Shown: positions 35,531 through 46,399, counted from the first letter of the stretch. The stretch is DNA of 64,000 bases from Benincasa hispida (GCF_009727055.1 NC_052350.1:1577758-1641757); one strand, 5' to 3'. Numbers and translations are program-made. Notes: generated by a model not told the origin, from the sequence alone.

Positions 35531-37493
35531 TATTATCGTAACTAAAGCGGAAGCGAGTATTTTAGAAGAATTTGACATGCTGAAAATTTAAACTTATTCT
35601 TATTAGTAAATTGCAACTAAATCCAAATTAGCAAAAAGTAATAATGTATCCATAATCGTTATTTATTTGCAATGATACTATAGTGAGTCTGAATAAGTGC
35701 TACCAAGGGACTGTCAAATATTCCTTCACTAAAGCAAGACATTCTTGACTAAATACTATCTCCAGTATAACTCCTATTTCGATAGTCATTTAACTACCAT
35801 TTTCGGTCAAGAACTCATTAACACTTAGTAATTCTGTAAGTGTGACCCACCATTTTCAGATCTTATAAAACGGTATGAACATGCCCCCCAATTGGAAGAT
35901 GATGTTCAAGACGGAATTATAAGACCCTATTCATTTCTAAAGCTTGGGTTGTTCTAAATCCTATGTTACAACCCTCTGAAGGGATCAACGTGGTTAATGA
36001 CTAGCTAGTGCCACCTAAAAACGACAGCTGACGCAACATAGAAATCTCACGGTTCAAATTAATGGAGGAGACCGTAGGATATGTTGACACATTTCCTTCA
36101 CCCACTTACTATGAACTACTTCTCCCATTCACCTCGTTATTAACCCATGCAAACACTTTCTGAATAGAGCAGTCATGGTAAAAGTGACACGAAGCCAAAC
36201 ATGGATCTCACGGTGTGAATTATTGGGGATGTGAGAGCTAAAAACGATATATCGAATATATTATTAATCTCCTATGGAAGTGTTCTAAATGTTTGGGTAT
36301 TATTTTACTTAGGTTTATTCTGGGTAATTAAACAACTAAAGTCTAGGTGTTTATCTAAGTATAATGTTTATATTTTGATTTATCCTACGATGTCTAGGTG
36401 ATAAACCAGTTTTAAAACCTTACATCGCTCACGTATTGCTCATAAAACTAGTTAACAATGTTCAATTATTCGGCCATAATCCTCAGGTAGGAGGTATTCC
36501 ATAGACCGTCAACTTAAATACCCCCAGCCTTAGACAGGATTATATACTGGTTGAGTTTGTAAGTGAAGTTTTATAAGATTGCGACATATTTTAACTATTA
36601 AAACAAGTAGTTAGCCTATGTGAGCATGCAACTTTTTTTTTTTATATGAATTTTAATGTCTAACCCAATTTTATAACAACTTATAAAACTTTAGACATGT
36701 TTTTGCATCCATAACATACATCAGATATCTCGTGATTTAATATAACACTTATATTAAAACATCTGAAACCTTAAACGTGCATATTATATATTATAACACC
36801 TTATAACATACTTTCAATGCATGTAACATACTTCCTATGGTGGTATTTTAAATCTACATGGCATACTATATGCACATACTAGATTTATTTAATTATAACC
36901 AAAGGTATAATTATTACATAAAACAGCAAAAACTAGCTCCAAAAACTTCTAGAACGCTCGAACCACCCCGAATCGGACCTCTAGTACTCAAAAATTGGGC
37001 TGAATTGGGCTTAATGCCATCGAGTACCATCGAGTAAATGTCATCGAGTACCATCGAGCATCGAGTAATCGAGTAAGCCATCGAGCATGAGCATCAAGTA
37101 TGCCATCAAGTACCATCAAGCATTGAGTATACCATCAAGCATCGAGTATGTCATTGAGTACCATCGAGCATGAGCATTAAGTATGCCATCGAGCAAATGT
37201 CATCGAGCATCGAGTATAGGGCAGTGGCTGAAAATCCAGTTTCTACTACTCGACCTTCTTCACTTCTTTCTTCAATTACAACCTAATTTCAACTCTAATG
37301 ACTCCAATTGAATTACAGACACTTAATCACACATTAAGGACCATCAATCAAGAGCCAATTACAAAAATTACAACATAATTTAAAAGAGTTCAATACCAAA
37401 ACTTAGAAAAACCATATCAGTTCACCATTTTTATACAACTTATGAAAAATACCCACCAAACCAAAATTAACTCGAATTAAATGCTTAAATGAT
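35531..37493 (-). mobile_element. Noncoding leader of element C
   Basis: Joined directly to the protease region, so gag has been deleted. It shares islands with element A's leader in reverse complement: the gtcaacttaaat...agacagg block at 36480-36540, tctcacggtgtgaatt near 36210 and cccacttactatgaac near 36100. At 37010-37215 is an array of catcgagta and atcgagca words. I see no protein-coding frame. Confidence 0.7.
37010..37215 (-). repeat. catcgagta word array
   Basis: About 200 bp made almost entirely of accatcgagta, atcgagcatg and atgccatcaagta variants. It occupies the same position in C's leader as the acgatcg words in the leaders of A and the left-edge element, but uses a different word. 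Confidence 0.88.
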
Positions 37494-37505
37494 GCTTTGA
37501 TACCA
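37494..37505 (-). promoter_or_regulatory. Primer-binding site of element C
   Basis: On the minus strand it reads TGGTATCAAAGC, one base from the usual TGGTATCAGAGC, two bases inside the LTR border at 37508. It confirms the minus orientation. Confidence 0.8.
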
Positions 37506-37507
37506 AT

Positions 37508-40134
37508 TGTTGGATTAATGAAACATGCAGTTGAAGAAAACAGGATAATTAAGCATTCTAATTCCTCAATTTTGACATCAACATAAGCATATTCATAGTG
37601 TATTAAGAGGGTTTCAACACATACCTTTGAAGACCATCTTCAAACATGAATTTGAGCTGCAATTTTCTCCAATTGAACTCTTTGATCACTAAGAGAACTT
37701 TTCTACTATTCTCTGTAGGGTTTAATGCCCTTAAGTCTCGTATTCTGTAGTTTGTAAACAATTTGTATGAATGCTTGTGTTGTTAATATATGATATTTAC
37801 TTCACATCTTTTTTTTGCTTAGTTGCTTTACCAAAAACTAATAAACATAAAATCCCTGGTTATATGTATGTGACTTAAGCATGTATGTGGTGACATACGA
37901 GTGGATCATGTCTTGAGTGATAACCAAAATGGTCTGTAGTATATGGATATAGGAGGGAAACCTTATCCTGCTAACGCTACGGACGCAGCCCACTTTGTGG
38001 AATGGTCGCTTGCTTATCGCCTACACGATTCGTTCGCCCTCCTTTTTCTACCAAATTCACCAAAGACCACGCTTTGGGTTCTCACTCCAAGAATACTCAG
38101 GGCTCTTTTTTGGTGGTATCGTCCCCATTGCAGTCGTGAGTTTGTGGTTGTGCGTGCTGCTACGTTAACTATTGGGTGGAGGTTTCCACTGCGTTGAGTT
38201 CCAAAGTTTGAAGACTATCTTCAACTGGTATGACACTCTCTCCCTTGTTATATCTTATTCATAGCATGCCGATAATTATTGTTTGTTTGCATAACTGTGC
38301 GTTTGAATGTATATTGTTGTATTTCGGTCACTTGAAATTGGAGCGATCCGAATGCACTCATGGAACTCTTCAGTAAGAGATCCTTCATTCTCAGCCTTGA
38401 ATTTGAGTGGTAGAACTCACAATTGGGTTGAATTTGTGAATGTTTTGGTGTAGGTTTGAAGAGAAGGAAAAACAGTTTCTGCAACAACTAGTTTTCAGCA
38501 GTCTCCTCTCTCTTTCAATCTGAAAATTGAAGAGTTTTATCATTCTCTTTCATGCAGACATTCAAGAGACTAGCTGATGTCACTTCAAATGCATGGATTT
38601 AATGAGCAATGTGTGTGAATTGGAAGAATCCACCTCCTACTAAGAGATGTTTGGATATTTCCATTAACAACTTAATTTCTAAATAATTTTAAAATCAACT
38701 AAATCTAATTTAATTAATTTTATATTAATTAAATTCAAAATTTCAAAATCCAATTTTTCAAATTGAATCAAATTGAAAATTAAGTTGATTTCAATTAATT
38801 AAATAATAATTTAATATCAAATATTAAATTAATCACACACCTAATTTTAAACATGAATCCTATTCGTGTAATTAATGTTTAAGTCAACATTTAAATATTA
38901 TAAACTCTCCAATTTCATTTAATTTTGATAAATTAAACGTTAATTAATTATATCGAATATAATTATACAAACCCCAATTTGAATTTGAACTATTCAAATT
39001 CAAACCCTAAATTCAATTTGAACACTTCAAATTGATATCATTCCAAATTTACTCAATTTGCTAATTCAAAATGTTCATGTTTTACGAGCTAGTAGAGGTA
39101 CCTTATGGACCTACAAATCATGAGCTCCAATGATTTGAGATTAAATTGGCTAAAACCCTTTAGACCGAATTAATCAATATTCGTTAACTATTGAGTCACA
39201 CCACTATAGCTCGATAGTTGTTTTCGCACTATAGATATATTTATGTCCACTTGATTTAACTATAATCGGTAAGTCGACCCTTTACAGGTTGTTTGTAATA
39301 ACGGTTGGGTCAAATGTTGTTTTACCCCCAAAATTAAGTCTTACTCTTAAGTTCCATTAATCATCTAATAAATAATTGGTTTGTGATTCAATCACTAAAT
39401 CGAATTCCTCTCGAGCCAATAAGAGGGTGAGACCCCTTGTTCAAGACCTGGATTCAGTACTTAAAAGAACAACCTTCCTCTTATCCCTACATCGAGCCGG
39501 CACGAATTCCATCTTGCACCCTATGTCCCCAACTATCTATTTGGTCTTATCCCCAAAATGGGAGGCCTATTGAGCAGTGTTGTTGGACTACTCTCATCTA
39601 TGCAGATCAAAGGATAATCCCAAATAAACAGGAGTTCATAGTTAGCTCAGGATTAAGGTTAAGTTACCTACGTCATCATAGTTAGTCTTAAATAGTAAAC
39701 AATGTTATAAAGTAAAAGTGACTTATTTATTGGTCCGATCTTATGCAAACTCATTGCACATGACTCCTCCACTCCTCGTATCACCACATGAACGAATCAA
39801 TATCACTTCTTTTGTAGCACTTTACAATTTCTTGTAACAATTATAGAATAAGTCGCATCCGATAGTGTTACTAAAATAACGCACTCAACCTTGTTTGTAT
39901 ACTATAAATCATTTTGACTATTTACTCAAACTTGATTCACTTTTATGTCTCCACATAAAGTTCAAGTACTCATATAATAGTCATTGATCTTTTAGTTTAT
40001 TGGAATTATTTTCAAAACAAAATAAGCAATTCATAAATTCAATAACAACTTTATTGAATCAAACTTTAATAATAACTCTATTGAATTTCAGAATAAGTTT
40101 ATTGTTTACAAACCACGAGTTTTAGGACATATCA
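37508..40134 (-). mobile_element. 5' LTR of element C, interrupted by an A-type solo LTR
   Basis: On the minus strand it starts TGATATGTCCTAAAACTCG and ends TTAATCCAACA. Without the nested LTR (37714-38387 and one duplication) it is about 1948 bp, close to the 1929 bp of the related solo LTR at 15477. Plus-strand landmarks include catgagctccaatgatttgag, acccttgttcaagacctgga and ggagttcatagttagctcagg. Frames at 39376-39685 are LTR sequence. Confidence 0.85.
37714..38387 (+). mobile_element. Internally deleted A-type solo LTR inside element C's LTR
   Basis: It starts TGTAGGGTTTAATGCCC and ends GATCCTTCA, matching element A's LTR ends, with the ttctc repeat on both sides (37709-37713 and 38388-38392). 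Compared with element A, the section between about 30170 and 31580 is missing: the sequence jumps from tttgtggaatggtc to gcttgcttatcgcc at about 38005. The frame 37943-38197 crosses that junction and is not a gene. The same LTR start lies at the same base of C's other LTR (33885). Confidence 0.9.
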
Positions 40135-40139
40135 ATTAT

Positions 40140-40606
40140 TGGATATGTACTCACCATTACAATTAGCTTATGGTCATGAACCAAATATAGCCAAATATAG
40201 AAAATAGTAGGATAGTAGTTTATCATAAGTAGTCGTCATTACAATTAGCTTATGGTCATGAGCCAAATATTTTTCATTTGAGAATTTTCTGATGTGCAGT
40301 ATATGTTCCAATTGCTCACCACAATGCACTAAGATGGGTCCTCAAAGGAGGTTAGAAATATATGTTGGATATGATTCCCCATCAATTATTAAATATCTTG
40401 AGCCCCTGAGGAGTGATGTATTTACTACACAATTTGCTGATTATCATTTTAATGAGACAAATTGTCCAACATCAGAGGGAGGAATTAAGAAGTTAGAAAA
40501 AGAAATTACATGGAATGCATCGTTATTGTCTCATTTAGATCCTTATACAAATAAATGTGAACTTGAAGTTAAGAAAATAATTCATTTGCAAAATATAAAA
40601 AATTAA
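40140..40606 (+). pseudogene. Element B integrase, C-terminal part
   Basis: It resumes with YSPLQLAYGHEPNIA at about 40148-40192. A local duplication then repeats the block attacaattagcttatggtcat (40155 and again at about 40239). From the second copy the frame goes HLRIF, stop, CAVYVPIAHH, then after a shift KMGPQRRLEIYVGYDSPSI and FTTQFADYHFNET (to 40606). This is the integrase C-terminal and linker region of a copia pol. Confidence 0.82.
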
Positions 40607-42610
40607 ATACCAAATGCATTTATAGATACAAAGAAAGTAACTATGTCACATATATCAGCTGCAAATGTTCCATAAAAAATTGATATCCCAACACAACAAG
40701 TTGTCACTAATGAGTCTAGAACACGCCAAAAGTGTGGTAGATTAGTGGGTTCTAAAGATAAAAGTCCTCGTAAATGAAAAATAATTAATAGTGAAAAAAA
40801 CTTGGTTGAGGATGTAAATGCCCATAAAGAAATCTTTGACATGACTAGTGTGGAAGGTGAAATATCTAAATATAATAATGAGATTTCAATAAACTATGTC
40901 ATGACAGAAAAAAGATGGAATCGAACTAATGTAATTATTGACAACATTTTTTTTGTATAATGTTGCTCTTGATATTATATCTGAAAATGAGGATCCTGAA
41001 CCAAAATCTATTGAAAAATGTCTTCATAGAAAAGATTGGTTTCAGTGGAAAGAAGCAATCGAGGCAGAATTAAACTCACTTTCAAAACGTCAGGTTTTTT
41101 TACTAGAAGTTCGAACACCAGAAGGTGTTAAACCTGTAGGATATAAATGGGTATTTGTGAGGAAAAGAAATGAAAATATTGAGTTCACGAGATATAAAGC
41201 AAGACTAATTGCACAAGGTTTTTCACAAAGACCTGGTATTGATTTTGAGGAGACATATTCTCCGGTGGTGGATGCAATTACTTTAAGATATTTAATTGAC
41301 TTGACTGTATATAAAGTATGGATGTGCATCTTATGGATGTAGTCATAGCATATTTATATGGATCTTTTGATAATGATATTTATATGAGAATCCTAGAAGG
41401 ATTTAATTTACCCGAAACATATACATCAAATTCCCGAGAATGGTATTCAATAAAGTTACAGAGATCACTATATGGATTGAAACAATCAGGATGGATGTGG
41501 TACAATCGCCTTAGTGGATATTTATTGAAAGAAGGATATCAAAATAATCCAATATGTCCGTGTGTTTTTATAAAGAAATCACAACCAGGATTCGTTATTA
41601 CAATTATATATCTTGATGACTTGAATATAATTGGAACTCCTGAAGAGCTTTCAAAACGTAATAGAATATCTTAAGAAGGAATTTAAGATAAAAGATCTTG
41701 GAAAAACAAAATTTTGTTTGGTTTGCAAATTGAGCATTTAGCAGATGGAATATTTATTCATCAGTCAACTTATACAGAAAAAATTTTGAAAATATTTTAT
41801 ATGGACAAAGCACATCCATTAAATATTCCAATGGAAGTCCAATCATTGGATATAAAGAAAGATATATTTCAACCTTGAGAAGATAATGAAGAACTTCTTG
41901 GTCCTAAAATACCATATTTTAGTGCAATTGGTGCACTTATATATCTTGCTCTAATACAAGACCAGATATTGCATTTTCAGTAAATTTATTAGCTAGATAT
42001 AGTTATTCTCCTACAAAAATACATTGGAACGAAATTAAGCATATATTCCGTTATCTCCAATGAACGATTTATATGAGTTTGCTTTATTCAAATAAATCAA
42101 ATTTTGATCTAGTTGGTTATGCAAATTCTGGATATTTATCTGATCCACACGAAACTATATCTCAAACAAGTTATCTGTTCACATGTGGAGGAACTGCTAT
42201 ATCATGACGATCAGTAAAATAGACTATAACGACGACCACTTCCCAAACCATGCTGAGATTCTTGCAATTCACAAGGCTAGTCGAGAATGTGTATGGCTAA
42301 GGTTAGTAACTCAACACATTTGCGAAACGTATGGCTTGTCTTATAATAAAAACATTCCAACAATATTATACAAAGATAACACAACTTGCATAACCCAAAT
42401 CAAACAAGGATATATTAAAGGAGATAAAACAAAACATATTTCACCGAAAATTTTCTACACTCATAATTTTGAAGAAAATGGCAACATCACTGTATAACAA
42501 ATTTGTTAAAGCATAACCTGACAGACTTATTACAAAGGCGTTACTAACCACAACTTTTGAAAAATCGATGCACAACATTGGAATGCGGCGACTCAGATAT
42601 CTTAAATAAT
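40607..42610 (+). pseudogene. Element B reverse transcriptase and RNase H
   Basis: After a lysine-rich linker the copia reverse transcriptase begins at about 41030 (WFQWKEAIEAELNSL). It shows PVGYKWVFVRKRN, YKARLIAQGFSQRPGIDFEET, then after a shift DVVIAYLYGS, SLYGLKQSGWMWYNRL and YLDDLNIIG; the catalytic YVDD is YLDD here. RNase H at 42183-42497 keeps HAEILAIHKASRECVWLR and YKDNTTCITQIKQGYIKGDKTKHI, and DLLTKAL follows at about 42523. Stops and shifts (about 41310, 41660, 41880, 42060) make it inactive. Its job would have been DNA synthesis on the element RNA. Confidence 0.9.
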
Positions 42611-42772
42611 GTTTTTGTGAGGGGGAATAAATATATTGTATTCATTTAGGAGTATGTTTTATATGAAATATGTACTATTTTTCCTTCACGGGGGTTTTTC
42701 CCATTAGGTTTTTCCTAATAAGGTCTTAACGAGACATATTTCATATATATATATATATATATATAGGTATCT

Positions 42773-42781
42773 AAGAGGAAG
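42773..42781 (+). promoter_or_regulatory. Polypurine tract of element B
   Basis: aagaggaag lies directly before the 3' LTR at 42782, the site of plus-strand priming. An (AT)n run of about 22 bp precedes it at 42743-42764. Confidence 0.7.
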
Positions 42782-43094
42782 TATTATGAATATTATAATA
42801 ATAAATAGATGTTTATCGTAGTGTTCCAAAAGTCATGTGTCACCCTTCATGTTATCCATGTATCCTGTAATTATTCATGTTTGGTGTTCATGTAAGTCTA
42901 CATCATATTTGCCACTTTGCCTATAAATAGTGTCATTTTGTGGATCTTAAAATCACACATACATTTGTGAGAATTCCACTAATTTTCATATTATCCCATT
43001 TTATAATTTTAGTTATTTATTTTATATATTTAATATTATTATATTATATTTTATCTATATCCTTATTCATGTTGTGTTCCTCAAATTCACAACA
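42782..43094 (+). mobile_element. 3' LTR of element B (313 bp)
   Basis: It starts TATTATGAATATTATAATAA and ends CAAATTCACAACA. It aligns with 18438-18797 with several small gaps, the 5' copy being longer in the AT-rich part. The tattt duplication follows at 43095-43099. The frame 42940-43134 is LTR sequence. Confidence 0.88.
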
Positions 43095-44134
43095 TATTTA
43101 TTATTGTTTTTATTATTTAAATAATTTTCCATAAATATCTAAACGATTCTATGGAAATTTTCGTAAGCTTGAAATATTTGAATATATGTTTTGATTTTTT
43201 AAAACTTTGTGGATAACCATAAAAATAAAATAAAAATATGGAGGGATGGTGCCCATGTGATAAAGGGCTTTTTGGGAAATATGTTGAAGAAACCTTTATT
43301 CATAAAGTTGGGATTCCAACCATAGGGAACCGTCTGAAGATTTCACCTGAATCAGCCGCCATTTTGTCTATTCAATACAAATTTAAAGCATCACTCTTTT
43401 TCTGGCTTTTCCATTTATTGTTTTAACCACCCTTTCACTTTCCTTATTCATTTTTCTCCTTTCAAATTTATTTTTACTTTTAAATCATCACTTTATTTTT
43501 ATTTTCCCTCTTTAAATTTCAACTTCCTAATTTTAGATAAAATAGAGATTTTCTCCCATAATCCTTGAGCGATTTACTCACTTTTTGAACTCATATCTCA
43601 CCATTTTAGTTGGCATATGAATGTGCTGATAAATATAAAATTTATTATTCGAATTTTCCTACTTTAATTTTTGCACTCAAAAAAAAAAAATAAAATAAAA
43701 TTTCAATTATAATTAACAAAAATTGGTAAAAAAATAAGGTAGATATGAGAAATACGATACTATAAAAAACGAGGGTACCTATTTAAGTTATTTTAAAATT
43801 TGTTATTCTCAATTCAATATAAGTTAAAATAAATTGATCACTATATAAGACATGAGCATTTTTTTATTTTTTAAATAGAGTAGTGACGATATTCATTCAA
43901 AATTAACAATAATTGATATTTTAAAAAATAGTTTAATGTTATTAATGAAACTTTTAAACGTTGGTGAATTTTCTTTGATGTTTTTTTTAATAATTTAATG
44001 ACATTATTATTACTATTTGGAAGTATGATTGTTCATATTTTAGTGTGTTTGGGAGGTATACACGAGTATATATTTTTTTTTTTTTACAATGTACTTGGAC
44101 ATATGATATATATATATATATAATATAATATGTA

Positions 44135-44280
44135 TTAGAAAAATGCTAATGTCATACATTTTTAAATATGAAAACATAAATCAATAAAATAATGCACACA
44201 TTACATCTTACCCAGCAATTTATTATTTTATTGATTTATGTTTTCATATTTAAAAATGTATGACATTAGCATTTTTCTAA
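44135..44280. repeat. Perfect 59-bp inverted repeat (foldback MITE)
   Basis: The arms 44135-44193 and 44222-44280 are exact reverse complements as far as I can read (left arm starts ttagaaaaatgctaatgtc). A 28-bp loop (gcacacattacatcttaccc and on) separates them. It sits in (TA)n on both sides, so a TA duplication cannot be proved. A related scrap, gaaaacataaatcagcaaaataat, appears at about 44907. A transcript would fold into a long perfect hairpin. Confidence 0.9.
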
Positions 44281-44559
44281 ATATATATATATATATATAT
44301 ACACGAGTTATATAGATAGGTATTATGAATTAATTTATATTAAATATATGATTCATATAACACATCTTTATTGAGTCACGTTCATTAAATTTAGTCTCTA
44401 CTATTAGTATATTGTTGTGTTTTCTAAAAAAAAAACTTGGTTAACTAGTAGCATTCTTACTATAGAGTTTGAAAATACATTCATACGTTTTTTTTTATAA
44501 ATATTATTATTATTTAATTAATTTTAATAAAAATTAATTTTAAGATTTATTAAAAATAT

Positions 44560-44890
44560 ATAGACTAAAATTATAAGATTGAAAACGTATAAATTAAAGT
44601 TGAACCCAGTGGAGAATATTTTAACCTAAATATCATTACACTATAAAATCACAAACTCCATCGCTTCATTCTAAGCATAAACATCTTGTGTTGTTGTTGT
44701 TGTTGTTTTTTTAATGAAAAACTTCTGTTGAAATGAGTTTGCTTTTAGAATTATTATTTTTGTTTTTCTTACATTAGAAGTGGGAAAATTTTGGTTTAAT
44801 ACTGTCATTCATGTCTCTAATGGTATCTCTATTTTGCGATTTTTGTATATACCCATTTGAGTACTCTTTGTTTTGTTTTTTGTTTTTTGT
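44560..44890 (+). pseudogene. Rearranged relic of the kelch gene's 5' noncoding region
   Basis: Three blocks match the kelch gene region. 44757-44880 matches intron 1 at 53131-53251 at roughly 80 percent by eye (for example gatttttgtata...ttgagtactctttgtttt). 44665-44735 matches intron 1 at 53286-53365 (ttcattctaagcata). 44600-44657 resembles the upstream region at about 52200-52255. Their order differs from the gene, where the 53131 block precedes the 53286 block, and exon 1 is absent. It is therefore a noncoding, shuffled duplicate, not a gene. Confidence 0.65.
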
Positions 44891-45297
44891 TTTATTTTTT
44901 TAATCTGAAAACATAAATCAGCAAAATAATTAAGTCTTCACATTTTTACACAGCTACAAGCTATTTTCTTTATCTATATAAATAATGGTGATGGAATATT
45001 TTAAAGGTTGTTTCAGAACATTTACTGAACACTTTGTTTGAATAGACAACTCTCAATTATTCAAAATTAAAGTTACTGTTAGCATTTTTTTCTCCCCTTT
45101 TTTCTTCATTACTCAACAAAAATTTATGTTAACATGATCATATATAACTCAAATTGCTAAAGCATGCAACATTTTTTTTTTTTTTAAAAAAAGAAGCTTA
45201 AATGTATGAGTGGCATAACAAGTCTTTGTATTTTTTAAAGTCTTTTAAAATTTTAAAATTATATTTACTTACGCCTTGAATATGTATACACGTATCT

Positions 45298-45848
45298 TGT
45301 AATGGCCCAACCTTTCGAGAATTTTGACAAAGATCGTTATCTTACTAATTCATATTTACAATCAAAGCATTTTTTACCATTTAAGCAAAATTTATTGAAA
45401 TAAGGAAAACTATTTCAAATAAATTTATTAATTCATCAAGTAAATAAGTAAATAAAACATTTATTCGAGGTCCCCTTAAAACAATTACAAAAGAATAGCT
45501 TGGAAAAAAATGAAATAATTTTTTCTGTCCACATCAAGACCTTGTTTAAAACATTCAAATAACTTAGAAAAAAAAAATATAGACTGAGTGGAAGCGATTT
45601 TTCTGATCTCATACATAACTGTCATGGGTCTCGCCTGTCATTCGTAGGCTTATTTCTTCCTTACTTGAAAAACATATAATAAGAAATGGTGGGTATGAAA
45701 TACTCGATAAGTGACCAACTATTGGACCCTTTAGGTAACATGTTAACCTTCTATCTAGACGTCCATGTACATTTATAGCATATCAGTCATGATGATCTCA
45801 AAGGTCACCTATTAGTCAAACGTGATCCCAAAGGAACACATATTAGTC
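45298..45848 (-). mobile_element. Minus-strand gypsy LTR fragment, left of element D
   Basis: Reverse-complemented, it ends GGTTGGGCCATTACA, like the end of the gypsy LTR at 18400 (GGGTCGTTACA). It has the same late-LTR features: a taccca-ccatttctt block and a converted ctcatac section. At 45770-45850 it enters a tandem array of catagatgtcac-like units, into which element D inserted. The array continues at 51648-51830 after D. I cannot find this LTR's other end (a gggatgttaca) before the kelch gene, so it is truncated. Confidence 0.55.
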
Positions 45849-45853
45849 ATAGA

Positions 45854-46352
45854 TGTCACGGTCATGTTTGTCCAGGGCCTGTTGCCCATGGCCGCATGCC
45901 CGATCCAACCCCTTCTAGCATACTTTCATATCATGTATTGTATTAGCTTAGTTAGCTTGTTTTCTTTACATTTTCATTGTAAGTGACCACTCACCCTTTT
46001 GCATATACAAGGGTGCCAGTTGGCTTTTTGTTCAGAATGCACTATATGAGGATAAGACTAATCATCACTTCCTCATACCCGGAGTAGTACTCTATAAAGT
46101 TGTTGTTGTTGCTTATTACTTTCTAACCTACTACAATCTTTTTTCTTTATTCACACTCACAAAAACTGCTTACGAAAACTTTTTTCTCCAAACCCGTTTT
46201 CTAAAACCGTTTTCCCTAAAATGGGGGTGGAGGTTGCGAGAGGCACTTGGTGTGCCACCAGCAATCCGTATTCGAGTTGGATGACTTGTTCGTGAGCGGG
46301 AACAAGTGCCACACAATCGCTAAGAGAAGCTTCCGAAAGAGCGATCGTGACA
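45854..46352 (+). mobile_element. 5' LTR of element D (499 bp)
   Basis: It aligns with the 3' LTR throughout. A TATA-like ctctataaag lies at about 46089-46098 and a gttgttgttg run follows. At the end is aagagcgatcgtgaca. Frames 46157-46369 minus and 46247-46462 plus are LTR sequence. Confidence 0.92.
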
Positions 46353-46353
46353 G

Positions 46354-46366
46354 TTGGTATCAGAGC
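46354..46366 (+). promoter_or_regulatory. Primer-binding site of element D
   Basis: It reads TTGGTATCAGAGC, one base after the LTR end at 46352, complementary to initiator-Met tRNA. Confidence 0.88.
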
Positions 46367-46399
46367 CAAGTCGGCTCACAAAGGGAAAGATCAGTGATC

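Larger units (their letters stand above)
33689..40134 (-). mobile_element. Minus-strand Ty1-copia element C, gutted
   Basis: The 5' LTR is on the right (37508-40134) and the 3' LTR remnant on the left (33689-33884). The 5-bp repeat attat occurs at both borders (33684-33688 and 40135-40139). Element B's integrase appears to lack about 90 residues between the two sides, so either C's arrival or an earlier event deleted B sequence and the attat match could be chance. Between the LTRs are a leader and a pol fragment; gag and reverse transcriptase are gone. The LTR resembles those at 540-2330 and 15477-17405. Confidence 0.8.
18438..43094 (+). mobile_element. Ty1-copia element B, short LTRs, host of two nested elements
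   Basis: Short LTRs lie at 18438-18797 and 42782-43094, with a tattt target-site duplication at 18433-18437 and 43095-43099. Internal coding remnants run in the order gag, protease, integrase, reverse transcriptase, RNase H, the Ty1-copia order. Element A is inserted in gag (at 19225/31984) and element C in integrase (at 33688/40135). All B reading frames carry stops or shifts, so it is dead. Gag and integrase features suggest an Ale/Retrofit-like lineage, which is inference. Confidence 0.9.
43100..45297. other. AT-rich intergenic DNA
   Basis: No gene is supported apart from the relic at 44560-44890. The 62-codon frame at 43238-43426 has no recognised motif or neighbouring exon. Homopolymer runs (43679-43691, 44070-44083, 45172-45191) and (TA)n tracts are frequent. 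Confidence 0.5.

Noticed and set aside
43238..43426. 62-codon frame starting MEGWCPCDKG
   Set aside because: No family resemblance, no splice partners and no conserved context; it may be chance.
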